Assembly: GCA_000283575.1 (NCBI GenBank)
Contig: AP012044.1
Location: forward strand, 1,364,001-1,428,000
Length of the DNA: 64,000 bases
From: Oscillibacter valericigenes Sjm18-20
Lineage (GTDB): Bacteria > Bacillota > Clostridia > Oscillospirales > Oscillospiraceae
Reading direction: 5' to 3'
Shown here: positions 8,112 through 17,610 of the stretch, piece after piece
Position numbering within the stretch: position 1 is the stretch's first letter
Layout of the letters: each line of letters opens with the position of its first letter
Made by a program: the position numbers and the translations under genes
The notes under the pieces: model-generated
Databases searched by the model: none
What the model saw: the letters and a program-made list of their open reading frames with translations, nothing else
Told to the model about the DNA's origin: nothing

Positions 8112-9443
8112 ATGGAACATAAGGATGGTGAATGCGGTATGGAACTAAAAATGCGTGAGAGATATTTGAAGCAGCTCATTGCGTTTCAGGATATGGAAGT
8201 CGTTAAAGTCGTGACCGGCATCCGCCGCTGCGGAAAGTCCAGCCTGCTAAAACTCATGATGGAGCATCTCAAGCGGCAGGGAATCGGAGATAACCAAATC
8301 CTTGCCATAAACTTTGAGTCCATGCAGTTTGCGGATATGGACAGCAAGGGCCTTTATCAGTATGTGACGGAGCATTGCCCCAAGGAAAAACGGCTCTATC
8401 TTTTTTTAGATGAGGTACAAAAAATCAAGGATTGGCAGAATGCGGTCAATTCTTTCCGAGTGGACTTGGACTGTGATATTTATGTGACTGGCTCCAATGC
8501 GTTCCTTCTCTCTTCGGAACTGTCAACCTATCTGTCGGGGCGCTATGTGGAGATCAAAATGCTGCCGCTGTCCTTCCGTGAATTTTTGGAGTTCCATGGG
8601 TATTTGGTGGAGAACTATATTTCACCCAGCGGCGCGGCGAAAAAAAGAGTAAAAAACTCTGCTGGGGAGACCTTTGAACTGAGAGAACTGTTTGAAGCCT
8701 ATGCCCGCTTCGGTGGAATGCCGCCGCTGGTGGAAACCGGACTAGATCAGGAAAAAGCGAATATGCTGCTGGACGGTATCTACTCCGCCGTGGTTGTGCG
8801 GGACATTCTGGAACGCGGACGCAGAAAGGAGCAGCGGGCGATTACGGATGCGCTGTTGCTGCGAAAAATCATTCTGTTTCTGGCCGACAACATCGGCAAC
8901 AACACGTCGTCAGCCTCTATTGGGCGAACCCTTGTCAGTGAAGGACTGCTGGACGATGGCCGCAAGGCAAAGCCGGCAGTACAGACGATCTCCGCCTATA
9001 TTGACGCGCTGCTGGAATCCTATGTGTTCTATGAAGTGAAGCGTTTTGACATCAAGGGCAGGGACTACCTGCGGACACTGGGAAAATATTATATTGTGGA
9101 TACCGGTCTGCGGACGTATCTGCTTGGAGACCGTGGCGGCGATACGGGGCACATCCTGGAAAACATCGTGTATTTTGAATTGCTCCGTCGTGGTTATGAT
9201 GTGGCAATTGGAAAGATTGACGAGAAGGAAATCGACTTTATTGCCACCAAAACGGATGAGAAAAAGTATATCCAGGTGACCGAAAGCATGAACGCACCGG
9301 AAACTCGCGCACGGGAGCTTGCGCCATTGCAGGCGATCCGGGACAATTACGAAAAGCTGGTCATTGCATTGGACTGTGACCTGATGACCGATGTGGATGG
9401 TATTAAAATTGTCAAAGCGATGGATTTTCTGTTGGAAGGATAG
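8112..9443 (+). CDS. AAA ATPase with DUF4143 (AAA_14 family), ICE cargo
   Basis: A 443-residue protein with Walker A GIRRCGKSS (residues 36-44) and Walker B LYLFLDEVQ (D100/E101). The family motif MLPLSFREFLEF and a C-terminal DUF4143 region follow, with a nuclease-like stretch ERLTRRK-equivalent in frame as IGKIDEKEIDFIATKTDEKKYIQV. Such ATPases are widespread and mostly uncharacterised; some are thought to act like toxins or defence proteins. It interrupts the sortase/adhesin order and has its own AT-rich leader and downstream terminator, so I infer it is an inserted cargo gene and not a transfer function. Confidence 0.8.
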   Translation: MEHKDGECGMELKMRERYLKQLIAFQDMEVVKVVTGIRRCGKSSLLKLMMEHLKRQGIGDNQILAINFESMQFADMDSKGLYQYVTEHCPKEKRLYLFLDEVQKIKDWQNAVNSFRVDLDCDIYVTGSNAFLLSSELSTYLSGRYVEIKMLPLSFREFLEFHGYLVENYISPSGAAKKRVKNSAGETFELRELFEAYARFGGMPPLVETGLDQEKANMLLDGIYSAVVVRDILERGRRKEQRAITDALLLRKIILFLADNIGNNTSSASIGRTLVSEGLLDDGRKAKPAVQTISAYIDALLESYVFYEVKRFDIKGRDYLRTLGKYYIVDTGLRTYLLGDRGGDTGHILENIVYFELLRRGYDVAIGKIDEKEIDFIATKTDEKKYIQVTESMNAPETRARELAPLQAIRDNYEKLVIALDCDLMTDVDGIKIVKAMDFLLEG

Positions 9444-9459
9444 CCGCTTGCCTAAAAGT

Positions 9460-9562
9460 GCTGCGCAGTGCGCAGCGAATTTGGAACACACTGCGTTCCG
9501 AATTTTATAGCGCAAATAATGAGCCATTGCCCGCCCTGATTCTTTTAGGGTGGGCTTTTTTT
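9460..9562 (+). terminator. Hairpins and rho-independent terminator after the cargo ATPase
   Basis: The terminator is GCCCGCCCT (9529-9537) with AGGGTGGGC (9547-9555) and seven T residues (9556-9562). Two more hairpins lie upstream: GCTGCGC-agt-GCGCAGC (9460-9476) and AATTTGGAAC with GTTCCGAATT (9478-9504). The second resembles the ATTCGGA/TCCGAAT hairpin at 4053. Confidence 0.75.
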
Positions 9563-9629
9563 GACCAAATCGCAGAAGGGAGATATGCTGATGATACACA
9601 GCCGGGACGGACCGAAGGAGGAAAAGAAA

Positions 9630-10457
9630 ATGAAAAACAAAGCATTCTTGGCAGGACTGCTTTTGGGCGCACTTGTTTTCGGTGGCACCACGGCCTACGC
9701 TGCCGGCGTGGTGGCAAATCTGTCCACTCAGTCCATCTATGTGGATGGGCAGCAGGTATCCATGACGGCGTACAGCATTGGCGGCAACAATTATGTGAAG
9801 CTCCGGGACATCGGCAAAGCGGTGGGCTTCAATGTGTACTGGGACAACGGCGTCAAAATCGACAGCGACGCCGCCTTTACCGGAGTAGCTCCGACACAGG
9901 CCGTCGACGCCAACAGTACTGCCGTCACCATTCCCCAATCCGACGCCAAGCTAACGCTGAAAGTGGGCGACACCGTGCAGTGCGACGACGGCACCACCTA
10001 CGCCATCACGGACATGGGCCGGTATGACAGCAGCGCCTTTTCCGCAGGCCCGCTGGGTGCGCTGCCTGCTGCCACCTGCGACTGGAACAGTTTTCCCACA
10101 GTGGAGCTGCCCAGGGCCGAAGCACGGCACATCCGGAACAGCGCCGGCGACTATTTGTTCGTCCGCAATTTCTACGAAAGCCGCAGGATGCAGTACACTA
10201 TTCAGAATCTTGCCGGCAATGATCCGCAGACCAGCGAAAACGGCAAATTGAAGTACGACTTAAAAGGAACCCCCTATGTCCGGATTCAGCTTTCCATCGA
10301 CGCGGACAAAACCGCCCAGTCCTTCTGGCCGTGGAAGGAAAGCGAACTGACAGACCAGTTTAAGTCCTGCCCCATCGGAACTTACCAGATGGAAGCGTGG
10401 GACGTGTATCTAAATGGCGCGTTCCAGTATACCGAATATCTTATTTACGCACTCTAA
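9630..10457 (+). CDS. Secreted stalk-domain (copper amine oxidase N-like) protein
   Basis: The start is chosen at 9630, just after GAAGGAGGAAAAG. The 275-residue product has a clear signal peptide (AFLAGLLLGALVFGGTTAYA). It continues with a stalk/copper-amine-oxidase-N-like module: IYVDGQQVSMTAYSIGGNNYVKLRDIGKAVGF. The remaining ~180 residues are not recognised and end without an anchor, so the protein is probably secreted. This module is common in Clostridia surface proteins. Its place between the sortase and the large adhesin suggests a surface role during mating or colonisation, by inference only. Confidence 0.65.
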   Translation: MKNKAFLAGLLLGALVFGGTTAYAAGVVANLSTQSIYVDGQQVSMTAYSIGGNNYVKLRDIGKAVGFNVYWDNGVKIDSDAAFTGVAPTQAVDANSTAVTIPQSDAKLTLKVGDTVQCDDGTTYAITDMGRYDSSAFSAGPLGALPAATCDWNSFPTVELPRAEARHIRNSAGDYLFVRNFYESRRMQYTIQNLAGNDPQTSENGKLKYDLKGTPYVRIQLSIDADKTAQSFWPWKESELTDQFKSCPIGTYQMEAWDVYLNGAFQYTEYLIYAL

Positions 10458-10472
10458 AACTCAAACAATTTT

Positions 10473-10510
10473 GAAAGCGCAAGCCTGCAATAGGGCTTGC
10501 GCTTTCGTCA
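10473..10510 (+). terminator. Strong hairpin before the SpaA adhesin
   Basis: GAAAGCGCAAGCC (10473-10485) pairs perfectly with GGCTTGCGCTTTC (10494-10506). The T-tract is weak (GTCATTTT), so it may be a terminator for the stalk-domain gene or an attenuator for the adhesin 20 bases downstream. Confidence 0.5.
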
Positions 10511-10526
10511 TTTTCGGAGGCTTTTT

Positions 10527-13500
10527 ATGAAAAAACGATTTATGGCGATGCTTCTCTGCGTTGCCACACTCTTAACCCTCTGCACCGGCTTTGCGTCTGC
10601 TGCCAGCGGTACTGTGGACGGCGCACTGGGCGAGGTTAATATTTTTAACGGCGGATACAAGCTGAATTATCTCAGTATGAACGGTTCGCCCAAAACACAG
10701 AACTACACCTATTTCAATTACACCTCCGCCAGCGGCGCGGTAAAGGAAATCCCCGCCTACTGCATCAATCCCACCACCAAGGGTGTTCCCCAGTCGGTAG
10801 CCGAGGGCGAAAGCATCAAGTACATCGCCAACGAAGCCAGCAACGATCCCAAAATTGTGGGAATCATCGCAAACGGCTACCCCCACCGCAGTTTAGCGGC
10901 GTTGAAGCTGGACAACAAACATCAGGCGTACTACGCCACGAAAATGGCGCTCTGGAGCTACCTCATCGATGGCTGGAGCATCAACAATCTGACCGTTAAC
11001 TCCGCCTTGTCTGGTTTGGAAAAGGAACGCGGCGAAAAAATCCTCGCCGCCGCCAAAGATATTTACCAGCGTGGCATCTGGTGGACTTCCGTGCCTCAGC
11101 CCACCATCACTGTGACGCCGGATAAAGACGCCGCCTACTCCGTCACCATCGACGGAAAAGCGTACAAGCAGCAGATTTTTACCGTCCACAGCGAAACATG
11201 GGTGTGCGATTACGACATTGCCGTGGGCTTCACCCTGCCGGATGAAGTGCCCGAGGGCACCCGCATCGTGAACATGGCGAATGAGGACATCACCGCCATT
11301 ACCACCAGCACCACCGGCAGCGGCTTTGCGGGGCAATTCAAGGTGCTGTATCCTGCTGATACCGTGAACGGCCAGTCCGGCGCGGTGCAGCTCTCCCTCC
11401 GCGCCAACGTCTACAAATACGCCATCTACTACGCTCTGTGCGCGGAAACCAGCAAATACGGCACCTTGCAGCGGTATATGTGCGACACCGACCCGACAAC
11501 GGAAATGCGGCAGTCTACCTTCAGTCGCTACTCCGCAACCACAACAGAAACCCCGGACGAGCCGGATACGCCCACCGAAACCACACTCATTATTAAAAAG
11601 GTGGAAACCGGCACCAATAACGCCCTCTCCGGCGCACTGTTTGATGTCAAAGCTCCCGACGGCACGGTGCTGGGCAGCTTCACCACAGACAACAGCGGCA
11701 AGATTACCATTCCGCTGACTCTCTCCGGGCAGTATGTCCTCACAGAAAAGAGTGCTCCCAAGTGGCACCTGCTGGGCAGCGAAACCACGAAAACCGTCAC
11801 CGTCACCTACGGCAACATCGTGACGGTGACCTTTGAAAACGCCCCTTACGGCAATCTCCGGGTGGATAAAATTGACGCGGACAGCGGCGACCATCTGGCG
11901 GGCGCACAGGTGGAAATCAAGCATATTGAGAGCGGAGCCACCTACACCGGCACCACCGATCTCGCCGGCAGCGTCTATTTCGACCAGCTGAAACCCGGAG
12001 CCTATCAGATTCGGGAGTTGGCTGCACCTTCCGGCTGGGAAAAGGATGGCCAGACCTACACGGTCAACGTGGTATCCGGCACGGAAGTCAGCTATACGCT
12101 TAAAAATCAGGCGAAGCCGGGGCTGACCATTACCAAATACGACGAGCAGACCAAGACGCCTCTGCCGGACGTGACCTTTGCCGTCTACCGGGACACGGAG
12201 TTACTCGGCACCTTTGCCACGGATGAATTGGGGCAGATTCGCCTGACCAATCTCCAGCCGGGAACGTATCTCGTCAAGGAGGTTTCCACCGACGCAGGCT
12301 ATGTGCTGGATAGCACCCCGCAGGAAATTGAGCTGAGTGCCGGTGACGGCATCAAAACCATGACCTTCTTCAACACCGTCAAACCCGGCATCCACATCAG
12401 CAAAGTGGACAGCGTGACCATGCAGCCGCTGGCAAACGCCAAATTCAAGGTTTCCCTTGTGGGTGGCACTTTTTCCAAGGAATATGTTACCAACCAGAAC
12501 GGCGAAATCGACTTGACCGGACTGACACCGGGAGCCTACACCGTGGAGGAAATCACCGCCCCCGCCAGCTATCTCGTGGACGATGCAGCTCGCGTCATTC
12601 AGATTAACGCCGGGGAAAACGCTCGGTTCGTGTTCACCGACACGGCAAAGCCGGTGCTGTCCGTGGTGAAATACGACGCGGAGAACAACAAATATCTGGC
12701 GGGAGCCACTTTCCGCATCGCCAAAATTGAGGACGGAAGCCACTACCTTGACCGGGTAACCGACACCAACGGACGCATTTCCATTGCGGATTTGGAGCCG
12801 GGTGTGTACTCCGTACAAGAGATCGCGGCTCCAGGCGGTTATGTGCTGAATGATACCGAATACCATGTGCAGCTTTTTCCCGGCAGGGACAGTTCGCTGG
12901 TGGTCAACAATGAGAAAAAACCGGATTTGAAAATTGTCAAGACTGACGCCACCACAGGCAATCCCATTGCAGGCGTCACGTTCACCGTCAATAAGGCGGA
13001 CAGCAGTACCCTCACCACAGTCAAGACCGATGCCAACGGCGAAGCCCTGTTGACAGCCCTCGACCCCGGCGTGTATGTGGTGACGGAACAGTCCGTGCCG
13101 GAGGGCTACCTGCTGGACACCACGTCCCAGATGATTACGCTGGTGCCCAGCACCACCGGCACGGTACGTTTTCAGAACTACCCCAAGCCGACACTGACCG
13201 TCAATAAGGTGGACAGCATCACAAAAGACCCCATCCAAGGTACGAAGTTCCATATTACCTACGCCAGCAGCAACACGTTCAGCGGGGAGATCAACGACCT
13301 TGGCACCTATACCACCGACGAAAACGGACAGGTTCAGCTTTCCAAACTGACGGACGGCTGGTACCGGGTGACGGAGGTGGAGCCTGCGGCGGGGTACTCC
13401 ATCAAGGAGCCCGCTACGCAGGAATGTTACATTCAAGCCGGAACCGGCAAGGTACTGACCTTTGAGAATGTTCCTCTTTCGGCGCTGGTCATCAAAAAAG

Positions 13501-15443
13501 TAGACGCAGACAGCGGCGCAGTGCTGCAAGGCGCAAAGTTTCAGGTGCGGTTCTTAGGTGGGACTTTCGGTACAGGCGGCACGGTTATTGGCGAGTACAC
13601 CACCAGTGCAAATGGCACCATCGTCATTACCGGATTGAAAGCGGGCACCTACATTGTGGAGGAAACGAAAGCACCCACTGGCTACGAAATTGACGAAACG
13701 CCCCAGACCGTTTATCTCTCCGGCAAAGAGCAGGACGTGGCGACGGTGGAGTTTTCCAACGGCAAACATGGCGGGCTGATCGTGCAAAAAATCGACAGCG
13801 TGACGAAACAGCCGCTATCCGGCGCGCAGTTCCAGATTACCACATCAAGCGGAACCTTTGTAGATAACTACGGCGGCGCAGTTTCCTCCAACGGCATTTA
13901 TACCACGGATGAAAACGGTCAAATCCGTCTGGCGGATCTCGCTCCCGGAACCTATGTGGTGACGGAAACGAAAGCTCCGGACGGCTACATTTTGGACACA
14001 GCCTCACAGACTGTGGCGGTGAATCAGAACGACACACAGACGCTGACTTTCACCAACACGCCCATCGGCGGAGGGCAGATCATCAAGGTGGACGCGGACA
14101 GCGGCGCGCGCATCAAGGGCGTTCAGTTTGAAATTGCCAAGATGAACGGCGAGCGCATCGGCAACTATACTACGGATGCCGGCGGCGTCATCACCCTGCC
14201 GCAGCTGGCGGACGGCTGGTACACGGCAACGGAGCTGAAAGCGGCAGACGGGTATCTGCTGGATGCCACCCCCCACAACTTTGAGGTGAAAGCGGGTAAA
14301 ACCACCTCGCTGACCATTGAGAACACTAAGGCCAGCTCCATCCTGATTCATAAGGTGGATAGTGTTACCGGCAAGGGCATCTACGGCGTGACTTTCCTTG
14401 TTTCGGATGGAGAAGGCAACCCCATCGGCCAGTATACCTCTGACCAGAATGGATACGTCTACATCGACAAGGAGCTGACAGACGGCAAATACCAGGTGCG
14501 GGAGATCGAGGCGGCGGATGGCTATCTTTTGGACACTACCGTGCGCACCTTCTATGTGGAGTACGGCGCAACCTCCACGATTACATGGAAGAACACGCCG
14601 GTCATGGGACAAATCCAGATCACCAAGAAATCCGCGGATGACAATCCCATCAATGGCCTGCCTGCAGGGACGCTGCTGCCCGGTGCCACCTTTGAAATCT
14701 ATAATCGGGCAGGTAATCTGGTGGACACGGTGGTGACTGGTGCGGGCGGCGTGGCCATCTCGGACACTCTGCCGCTGGGCCGCTACACCATCCGGGAAAC
14801 CAAAGCTCCGGCCTATTACAGTGCGACCAGTCAGACTATCGAAGCGGAAATTGAGTTTTCAGGGCAGATCGTGCGGCTGGAGGTACTCAACAGCAGTATT
14901 TACATCAACGTATCCGTCACCAAGCGCGGCTACAGACAGGTGGTGCCGGGACAGACCATCCGCTACGATTTTAAGAACATCGCCAACAATTCCACCGTCA
15001 GCCTGAACAGCTTTTACTGGAGGGATACGTTTCCCACCGATGCCGTGCGGCTTCAGAAAATTATCACCGGCACATGGAACCAGCGCCTTTCCTACAAGGT
15101 GGCGTTCAAGACCAACCTGCACGACTACCGGACACTGGCGGATAACCTTTCCACCTATAAAAACAACGTGCTGGACGCATCCACTGCGGCGCTGGGGCTT
15201 GCCTCCAACGAGTACATCACGGAATATATGTTCGTGTTCGGCACGGTGAAATCCGGCTTTGCGCAGGTGGATGCACCCTATATCTTCTGCTCTGTCAGCA
15301 AGCGGCTCCGCAATGGATATCAGTTCACAAACAAGACTGATGTGGGCGGACTGTGGAACGGTCAGTGGATCATGGCCAATGACCGCTGGGTGACTACCGT
15401 TTACGGCAGGACCACCACGACGCTGCCCAAAACCGGCTACTAA
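10527..15443 (+). CDS. Giant SpaA/Cna-B repeat adhesin with N-terminal TQXA-like domain and terminal LPKTGY
   Basis: The start at 10527 follows TCGGAGG and gives a 1638-residue protein with a signal peptide (residues 1-26). An N-terminal thioester-type domain has Cys79 in PAYCINP, but the usual TQxA glutamine position reads ATKMALW (Lys139). About twelve SpaA/Cna-B-like modules of 88-99 residues follow (roughly 11580-14890). Each begins with a K.D motif and has a glutamate in ETKAP/EVSTDAG-type motifs expected to make isopeptide bonds. A unique C-terminal beta domain ends TTTTLPKTGY and then stops, with no hydrophobic anchor. The gene is followed 3 bases later by virD4, so it is part of the transfer operon and probably a mating adhesin or pilin. 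Confidence 0.85.
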   Translation: MKKRFMAMLLCVATLLTLCTGFASAASGTVDGALGEVNIFNGGYKLNYLSMNGSPKTQNYTYFNYTSASGAVKEIPAYCINPTTKGVPQSVAEGESIKYIANEASNDPKIVGIIANGYPHRSLAALKLDNKHQAYYATKMALWSYLIDGWSINNLTVNSALSGLEKERGEKILAAAKDIYQRGIWWTSVPQPTITVTPDKDAAYSVTIDGKAYKQQIFTVHSETWVCDYDIAVGFTLPDEVPEGTRIVNMANEDITAITTSTTGSGFAGQFKVLYPADTVNGQSGAVQLSLRANVYKYAIYYALCAETSKYGTLQRYMCDTDPTTEMRQSTFSRYSATTTETPDEPDTPTETTLIIKKVETGTNNALSGALFDVKAPDGTVLGSFTTDNSGKITIPLTLSGQYVLTEKSAPKWHLLGSETTKTVTVTYGNIVTVTFENAPYGNLRVDKIDADSGDHLAGAQVEIKHIESGATYTGTTDLAGSVYFDQLKPGAYQIRELAAPSGWEKDGQTYTVNVVSGTEVSYTLKNQAKPGLTITKYDEQTKTPLPDVTFAVYRDTELLGTFATDELGQIRLTNLQPGTYLVKEVSTDAGYVLDSTPQEIELSAGDGIKTMTFFNTVKPGIHISKVDSVTMQPLANAKFKVSLVGGTFSKEYVTNQNGEIDLTGLTPGAYTVEEITAPASYLVDDAARVIQINAGENARFVFTDTAKPVLSVVKYDAENNKYLAGATFRIAKIEDGSHYLDRVTDTNGRISIADLEPGVYSVQEIAAPGGYVLNDTEYHVQLFPGRDSSLVVNNEKKPDLKIVKTDATTGNPIAGVTFTVNKADSSTLTTVKTDANGEALLTALDPGVYVVTEQSVPEGYLLDTTSQMITLVPSTTGTVRFQNYPKPTLTVNKVDSITKDPIQGTKFHITYASSNTFSGEINDLGTYTTDENGQVQLSKLTDGWYRVTEVEPAAGYSIKEPATQECYIQAGTGKVLTFENVPLSALVIKKVDADSGAVLQGAKFQVRFLGGTFGTGGTVIGEYTTSANGTIVITGLKAGTYIVEETKAPTGYEIDETPQTVYLSGKEQDVATVEFSNGKHGGLIVQKIDSVTKQPLSGAQFQITTSSGTFVDNYGGAVSSNGIYTTDENGQIRLADLAPGTYVVTETKAPDGYILDTASQTVAVNQNDTQTLTFTNTPIGGGQIIKVDADSGARIKGVQFEIAKMNGERIGNYTTDAGGVITLPQLADGWYTATELKAADGYLLDATPHNFEVKAGKTTSLTIENTKASSILIHKVDSVTGKGIYGVTFLVSDGEGNPIGQYTSDQNGYVYIDKELTDGKYQVREIEAADGYLLDTTVRTFYVEYGATSTITWKNTPVMGQIQITKKSADDNPINGLPAGTLLPGATFEIYNRAGNLVDTVVTGAGGVAISDTLPLGRYTIRETKAPAYYSATSQTIEAEIEFSGQIVRLEVLNSSIYINVSVTKRGYRQVVPGQTIRYDFKNIANNSTVSLNSFYWRDTFPTDAVRLQKIITGTWNQRLSYKVAFKTNLHDYRTLADNLSTYKNNVLDASTAALGLASNEYITEYMFVFGTVKSGFAQVDAPYIFCSVSKRLRNGYQFTNKTDVGGLWNGQWIMANDRWVTTVYGRTTTTLPKTGY

Positions 15444-15446
15444 TCC

Positions 15447-17342
15447 ATGAAACGCAGCAATAACAAGGGAGCCGTCCTCATCTGGGCGGCTCTCGCCGTT
15501 CTTATTTTGTGGCTGGCGGTGCTGGCTGCGCAGTGTTGCGGCGAGGGTACGGGGCTGCTTGACTGGCTCAGCGCCATGAATGAGGCTTTGCAAACGCCCC
15601 TGTCCCTGCACCTTACGCCGTATACGAAAAAAGCGGTACTGGTTGCTCTTGCCGCCTACGGGTTTGCCATTGCATGGTATTACGCAGAAAAGGGCAACCG
15701 CCGACCCGGTGAAGAACACGGCTCCGCCAAGTGGGGACGAGCGAAGGAAACCTGCGCACACTTCCACACAAAAAAGACCGACCGTTACCTGATCGTCACC
15801 AAACACATCCGCATCAGCATGAACGTCCGGGCACTGCCGCCGGAGCATCAAATCAATTTCAACATTCTGGTAGTGGGCGGCTCCGGCTCCGGTAAGACCC
15901 GCTTTTTTATTAAGCCCAATCTGATGCAGGCCAACTGTTCCTACATTGTCTGCGACCCCAAGGGGGAAACTTACCGCGCCGTAGGCGGACTGTTGGAAGC
16001 GGAGGGCTACGAGGTCATGATTTTCAATCTGGTGGATATGGAGCATTCCGACTGCTACAATCCGTTTCTGTACCTGCACTCGGACACCGACGCCATCAAG
16101 CTGGTGACGAATCTCATTCAAAACACCACCCCCAAGAAGGCACAGACCAATGACCCCTTCTGGGACAAGGCGGAAACGGCACTGCTCACGGCGTTTATCC
16201 TCTATCTCATGCATGAAGCGCCAGAGAGCGAACAAAACTTTGCGACGGTGATGTATATGATTGAAAATGCCGCCGCCCGCGAGGACGACGAGAGCTACCG
16301 CAGCCCCGTTGATCTGCTCTTTGACGATCTGGAACGCGTGGACCCGGAGCATATCGCGGTCAAAGAATATAAGGTTTTCAAACAGGCCAGCGGCAAGACC
16401 GCAAAATCCATTCTGGTATCCACCGCCGTGCGGCTGGCAGCATTCAATCTGCCTGCGCTGGCGAATATCACCAGCCGGGACGATTTACAGCTTGCCACCA
16501 TGGGCGACCGCAAGCGCGTTATCTTTGCGGTCATCCCGGACAACGACACCAGTTTTAATTACCTTGTCGGGATGCTCTACTCGCAGGCGTTTCAGGAGCT
16601 TTACTTTGCCGCCGACAACCGATACGGCGGGCGGCTCCCCATTCCGGTGCGGGTGCTGATGGACGAGTTTGCCAATGTGGCGCTGCCGGATGATTTTGAA
16701 CGCATCCTCTCCACCTGCCGCAGCCGGGAGATCTCCATCAACATTGTGGTACAGAACATGGCGCAGCTGAAAGCTTTGTTTAAGGACAGCTGGGAGAACG
16801 TCACCGGCAACTGCGATACGCTCCTTTATCTCGGGGGCAACGAGGCTAGCACTCACGAGTACATTTCCAAGGCACTGGGCAAGGAAACCATCGACACGCG
16901 GACGCGGGGCGTTACCAAGGGGCGCAGTGGCTCCAGCAACACCAATTACCAGAATGCAGGCCGGGAGTTGCTGATGCCCGACGAGGTGCGGATGCTCTCC
17001 AACCGCAAGGCGCTGGTATTTATCCGCGGAGAGCGTCCGGTGATGGACGACAAATACCCCATTCAGAAGCATCCTAATTTCCACCGCACGGCGGACGGCG
17101 GGAAAACGCCCTATCAAAAACGCTATGACATCCCCCACTATGAACGGCTGGATTTGCCGGACGCGGTGGATGCCAGGGACATTGAAATACTTGAATTTAC
17201 GGAGGAACCTGACTATGAAAAAGAAACCGATTCTGGAACCCAGAAAGCAGACCGAATGGGTAAGACGCCGCTACTTCATGGCGGCGGCATCGTTGGCCGT
17301 CTTCTGCATTTTTGCCACACCCGCTTTGGCGGCGAGCGATGA
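15447..17342 (+). CDS. virD4: VirD4/TraG-type coupling protein
   Basis: A 631-residue inner-membrane ATPase that brings the relaxase-DNA complex to the channel. Two N-terminal membrane segments (residues 9-29 and about 62-78) precede Walker A VGGSGSGKT (residues 143-151) and Walker B VLMDEF (D406/E407). The family motif GNCDTLLYLGGNEASTHEYIS (near bases 16805-16870) is present. The last ~40 residues after EPDYEKET overlap the next gene out of frame by 128 bases and look like read-through sequence. The start follows the adhesin stop by 3 bases. Confidence 0.9.
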   Translation: MKRSNNKGAVLIWAALAVLILWLAVLAAQCCGEGTGLLDWLSAMNEALQTPLSLHLTPYTKKAVLVALAAYGFAIAWYYAEKGNRRPGEEHGSAKWGRAKETCAHFHTKKTDRYLIVTKHIRISMNVRALPPEHQINFNILVVGGSGSGKTRFFIKPNLMQANCSYIVCDPKGETYRAVGGLLEAEGYEVMIFNLVDMEHSDCYNPFLYLHSDTDAIKLVTNLIQNTTPKKAQTNDPFWDKAETALLTAFILYLMHEAPESEQNFATVMYMIENAAAREDDESYRSPVDLLFDDLERVDPEHIAVKEYKVFKQASGKTAKSILVSTAVRLAAFNLPALANITSRDDLQLATMGDRKRVIFAVIPDNDTSFNYLVGMLYSQAFQELYFAADNRYGGRLPIPVRVLMDEFANVALPDDFERILSTCRSREISINIVVQNMAQLKALFKDSWENVTGNCDTLLYLGGNEASTHEYISKALGKETIDTRTRGVTKGRSGSSNTNYQNAGRELLMPDEVRMLSNRKALVFIRGERPVMDDKYPIQKHPNFHRTADGGKTPYQKRYDIPHYERLDLPDAVDARDIEILEFTEEPDYEKETDSGTQKADRMGKTPLLHGGGIVGRLLHFCHTRFGGER

Positions 17343-17550
17343 CCCGCTGAGCGCCATCAACAACCTGTCCACCTTCGTCTTTGCCGCGATTAAGGCTATT
17401 GGCATTATTCTTCTCGGCTGGGGCGTGGTGCAGATCGGCTTGAGCCTGCAATCCCACGACCCGTCCCAGCGCTCCACCGGCTTTCTCACTTTTTTCGGCG
17501 GGCTGATGATTGCCTTTGCAAAAGAAATCCTCGACCTAATTCTGAAATAA
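17215..17550 (+). CDS. Maff2/VirB2-like small membrane protein
   Basis: The start at 17215 follows GGAGGAACCTGACT. The 111-residue product has a basic N-terminus, a signal/membrane segment (YFMAAASLAVFCIFATPALA), a second membrane segment (FVFAAIKAIGIILLGWGVVQIG) and a third near the C-terminus. This is the Maff2 family found in clostridial conjugative elements, with the layout of a VirB2/TrbC-like pilin or channel subunit; function is inferred. It overlaps the virD4 3' end by 128 bases. Confidence 0.75.
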   Translation: MKKKPILEPRKQTEWVRRRYFMAAASLAVFCIFATPALAASDDPLSAINNLSTFVFAAIKAIGIILLGWGVVQIGLSLQSHDPSQRSTGFLTFFGGLMIAFAKEILDLILK

Positions 17551-17554
17551 AACG

Positions 17555-17592
17555 GTGGGAGCTTGCCTCTGCCGAAGGGGGCAGGCTCCCAC
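17555..17592 (+). promoter_or_regulatory. Hairpin between the Maff2 and TrbL-like genes
   Basis: GTGGGAGC (17555-17562) pairs with GCTCCCAC (17585-17592), with extra inner pairing between TTGCC and GGCAG. There is no T-run, and AGGAGG follows at once. It is more likely an mRNA-stabilising or processing hairpin that sets pilin-to-channel stoichiometry than a terminator. Confidence 0.45.
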
Positions 17593-17610
17593 ATAGGAGG
17601 TGAACATGTT

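Noticed and set aside
12201-13529. Long minus-strand open frame (442 codons) inside the adhesin gene
   Set aside because: It is antisense to the repeated SpaA modules, has no start signal or known motif, and arises from their GC-rich codon pattern. The same applies to frames at 10893-11924 and 14004-14612.
11580-14890. Repeats that could suggest a CRISPR array or tandem DNA repeat
   Set aside because: They are diverged protein modules of about 90 residues with no constant DNA repeat, so neither a CRISPR array nor a tandem DNA repeat.
14859-16352. Long minus-strand open frame (497 codons)
   Set aside because: It is antisense to the adhesin end and virD4, which have clear families. No ribosome-binding site or motif supports it.
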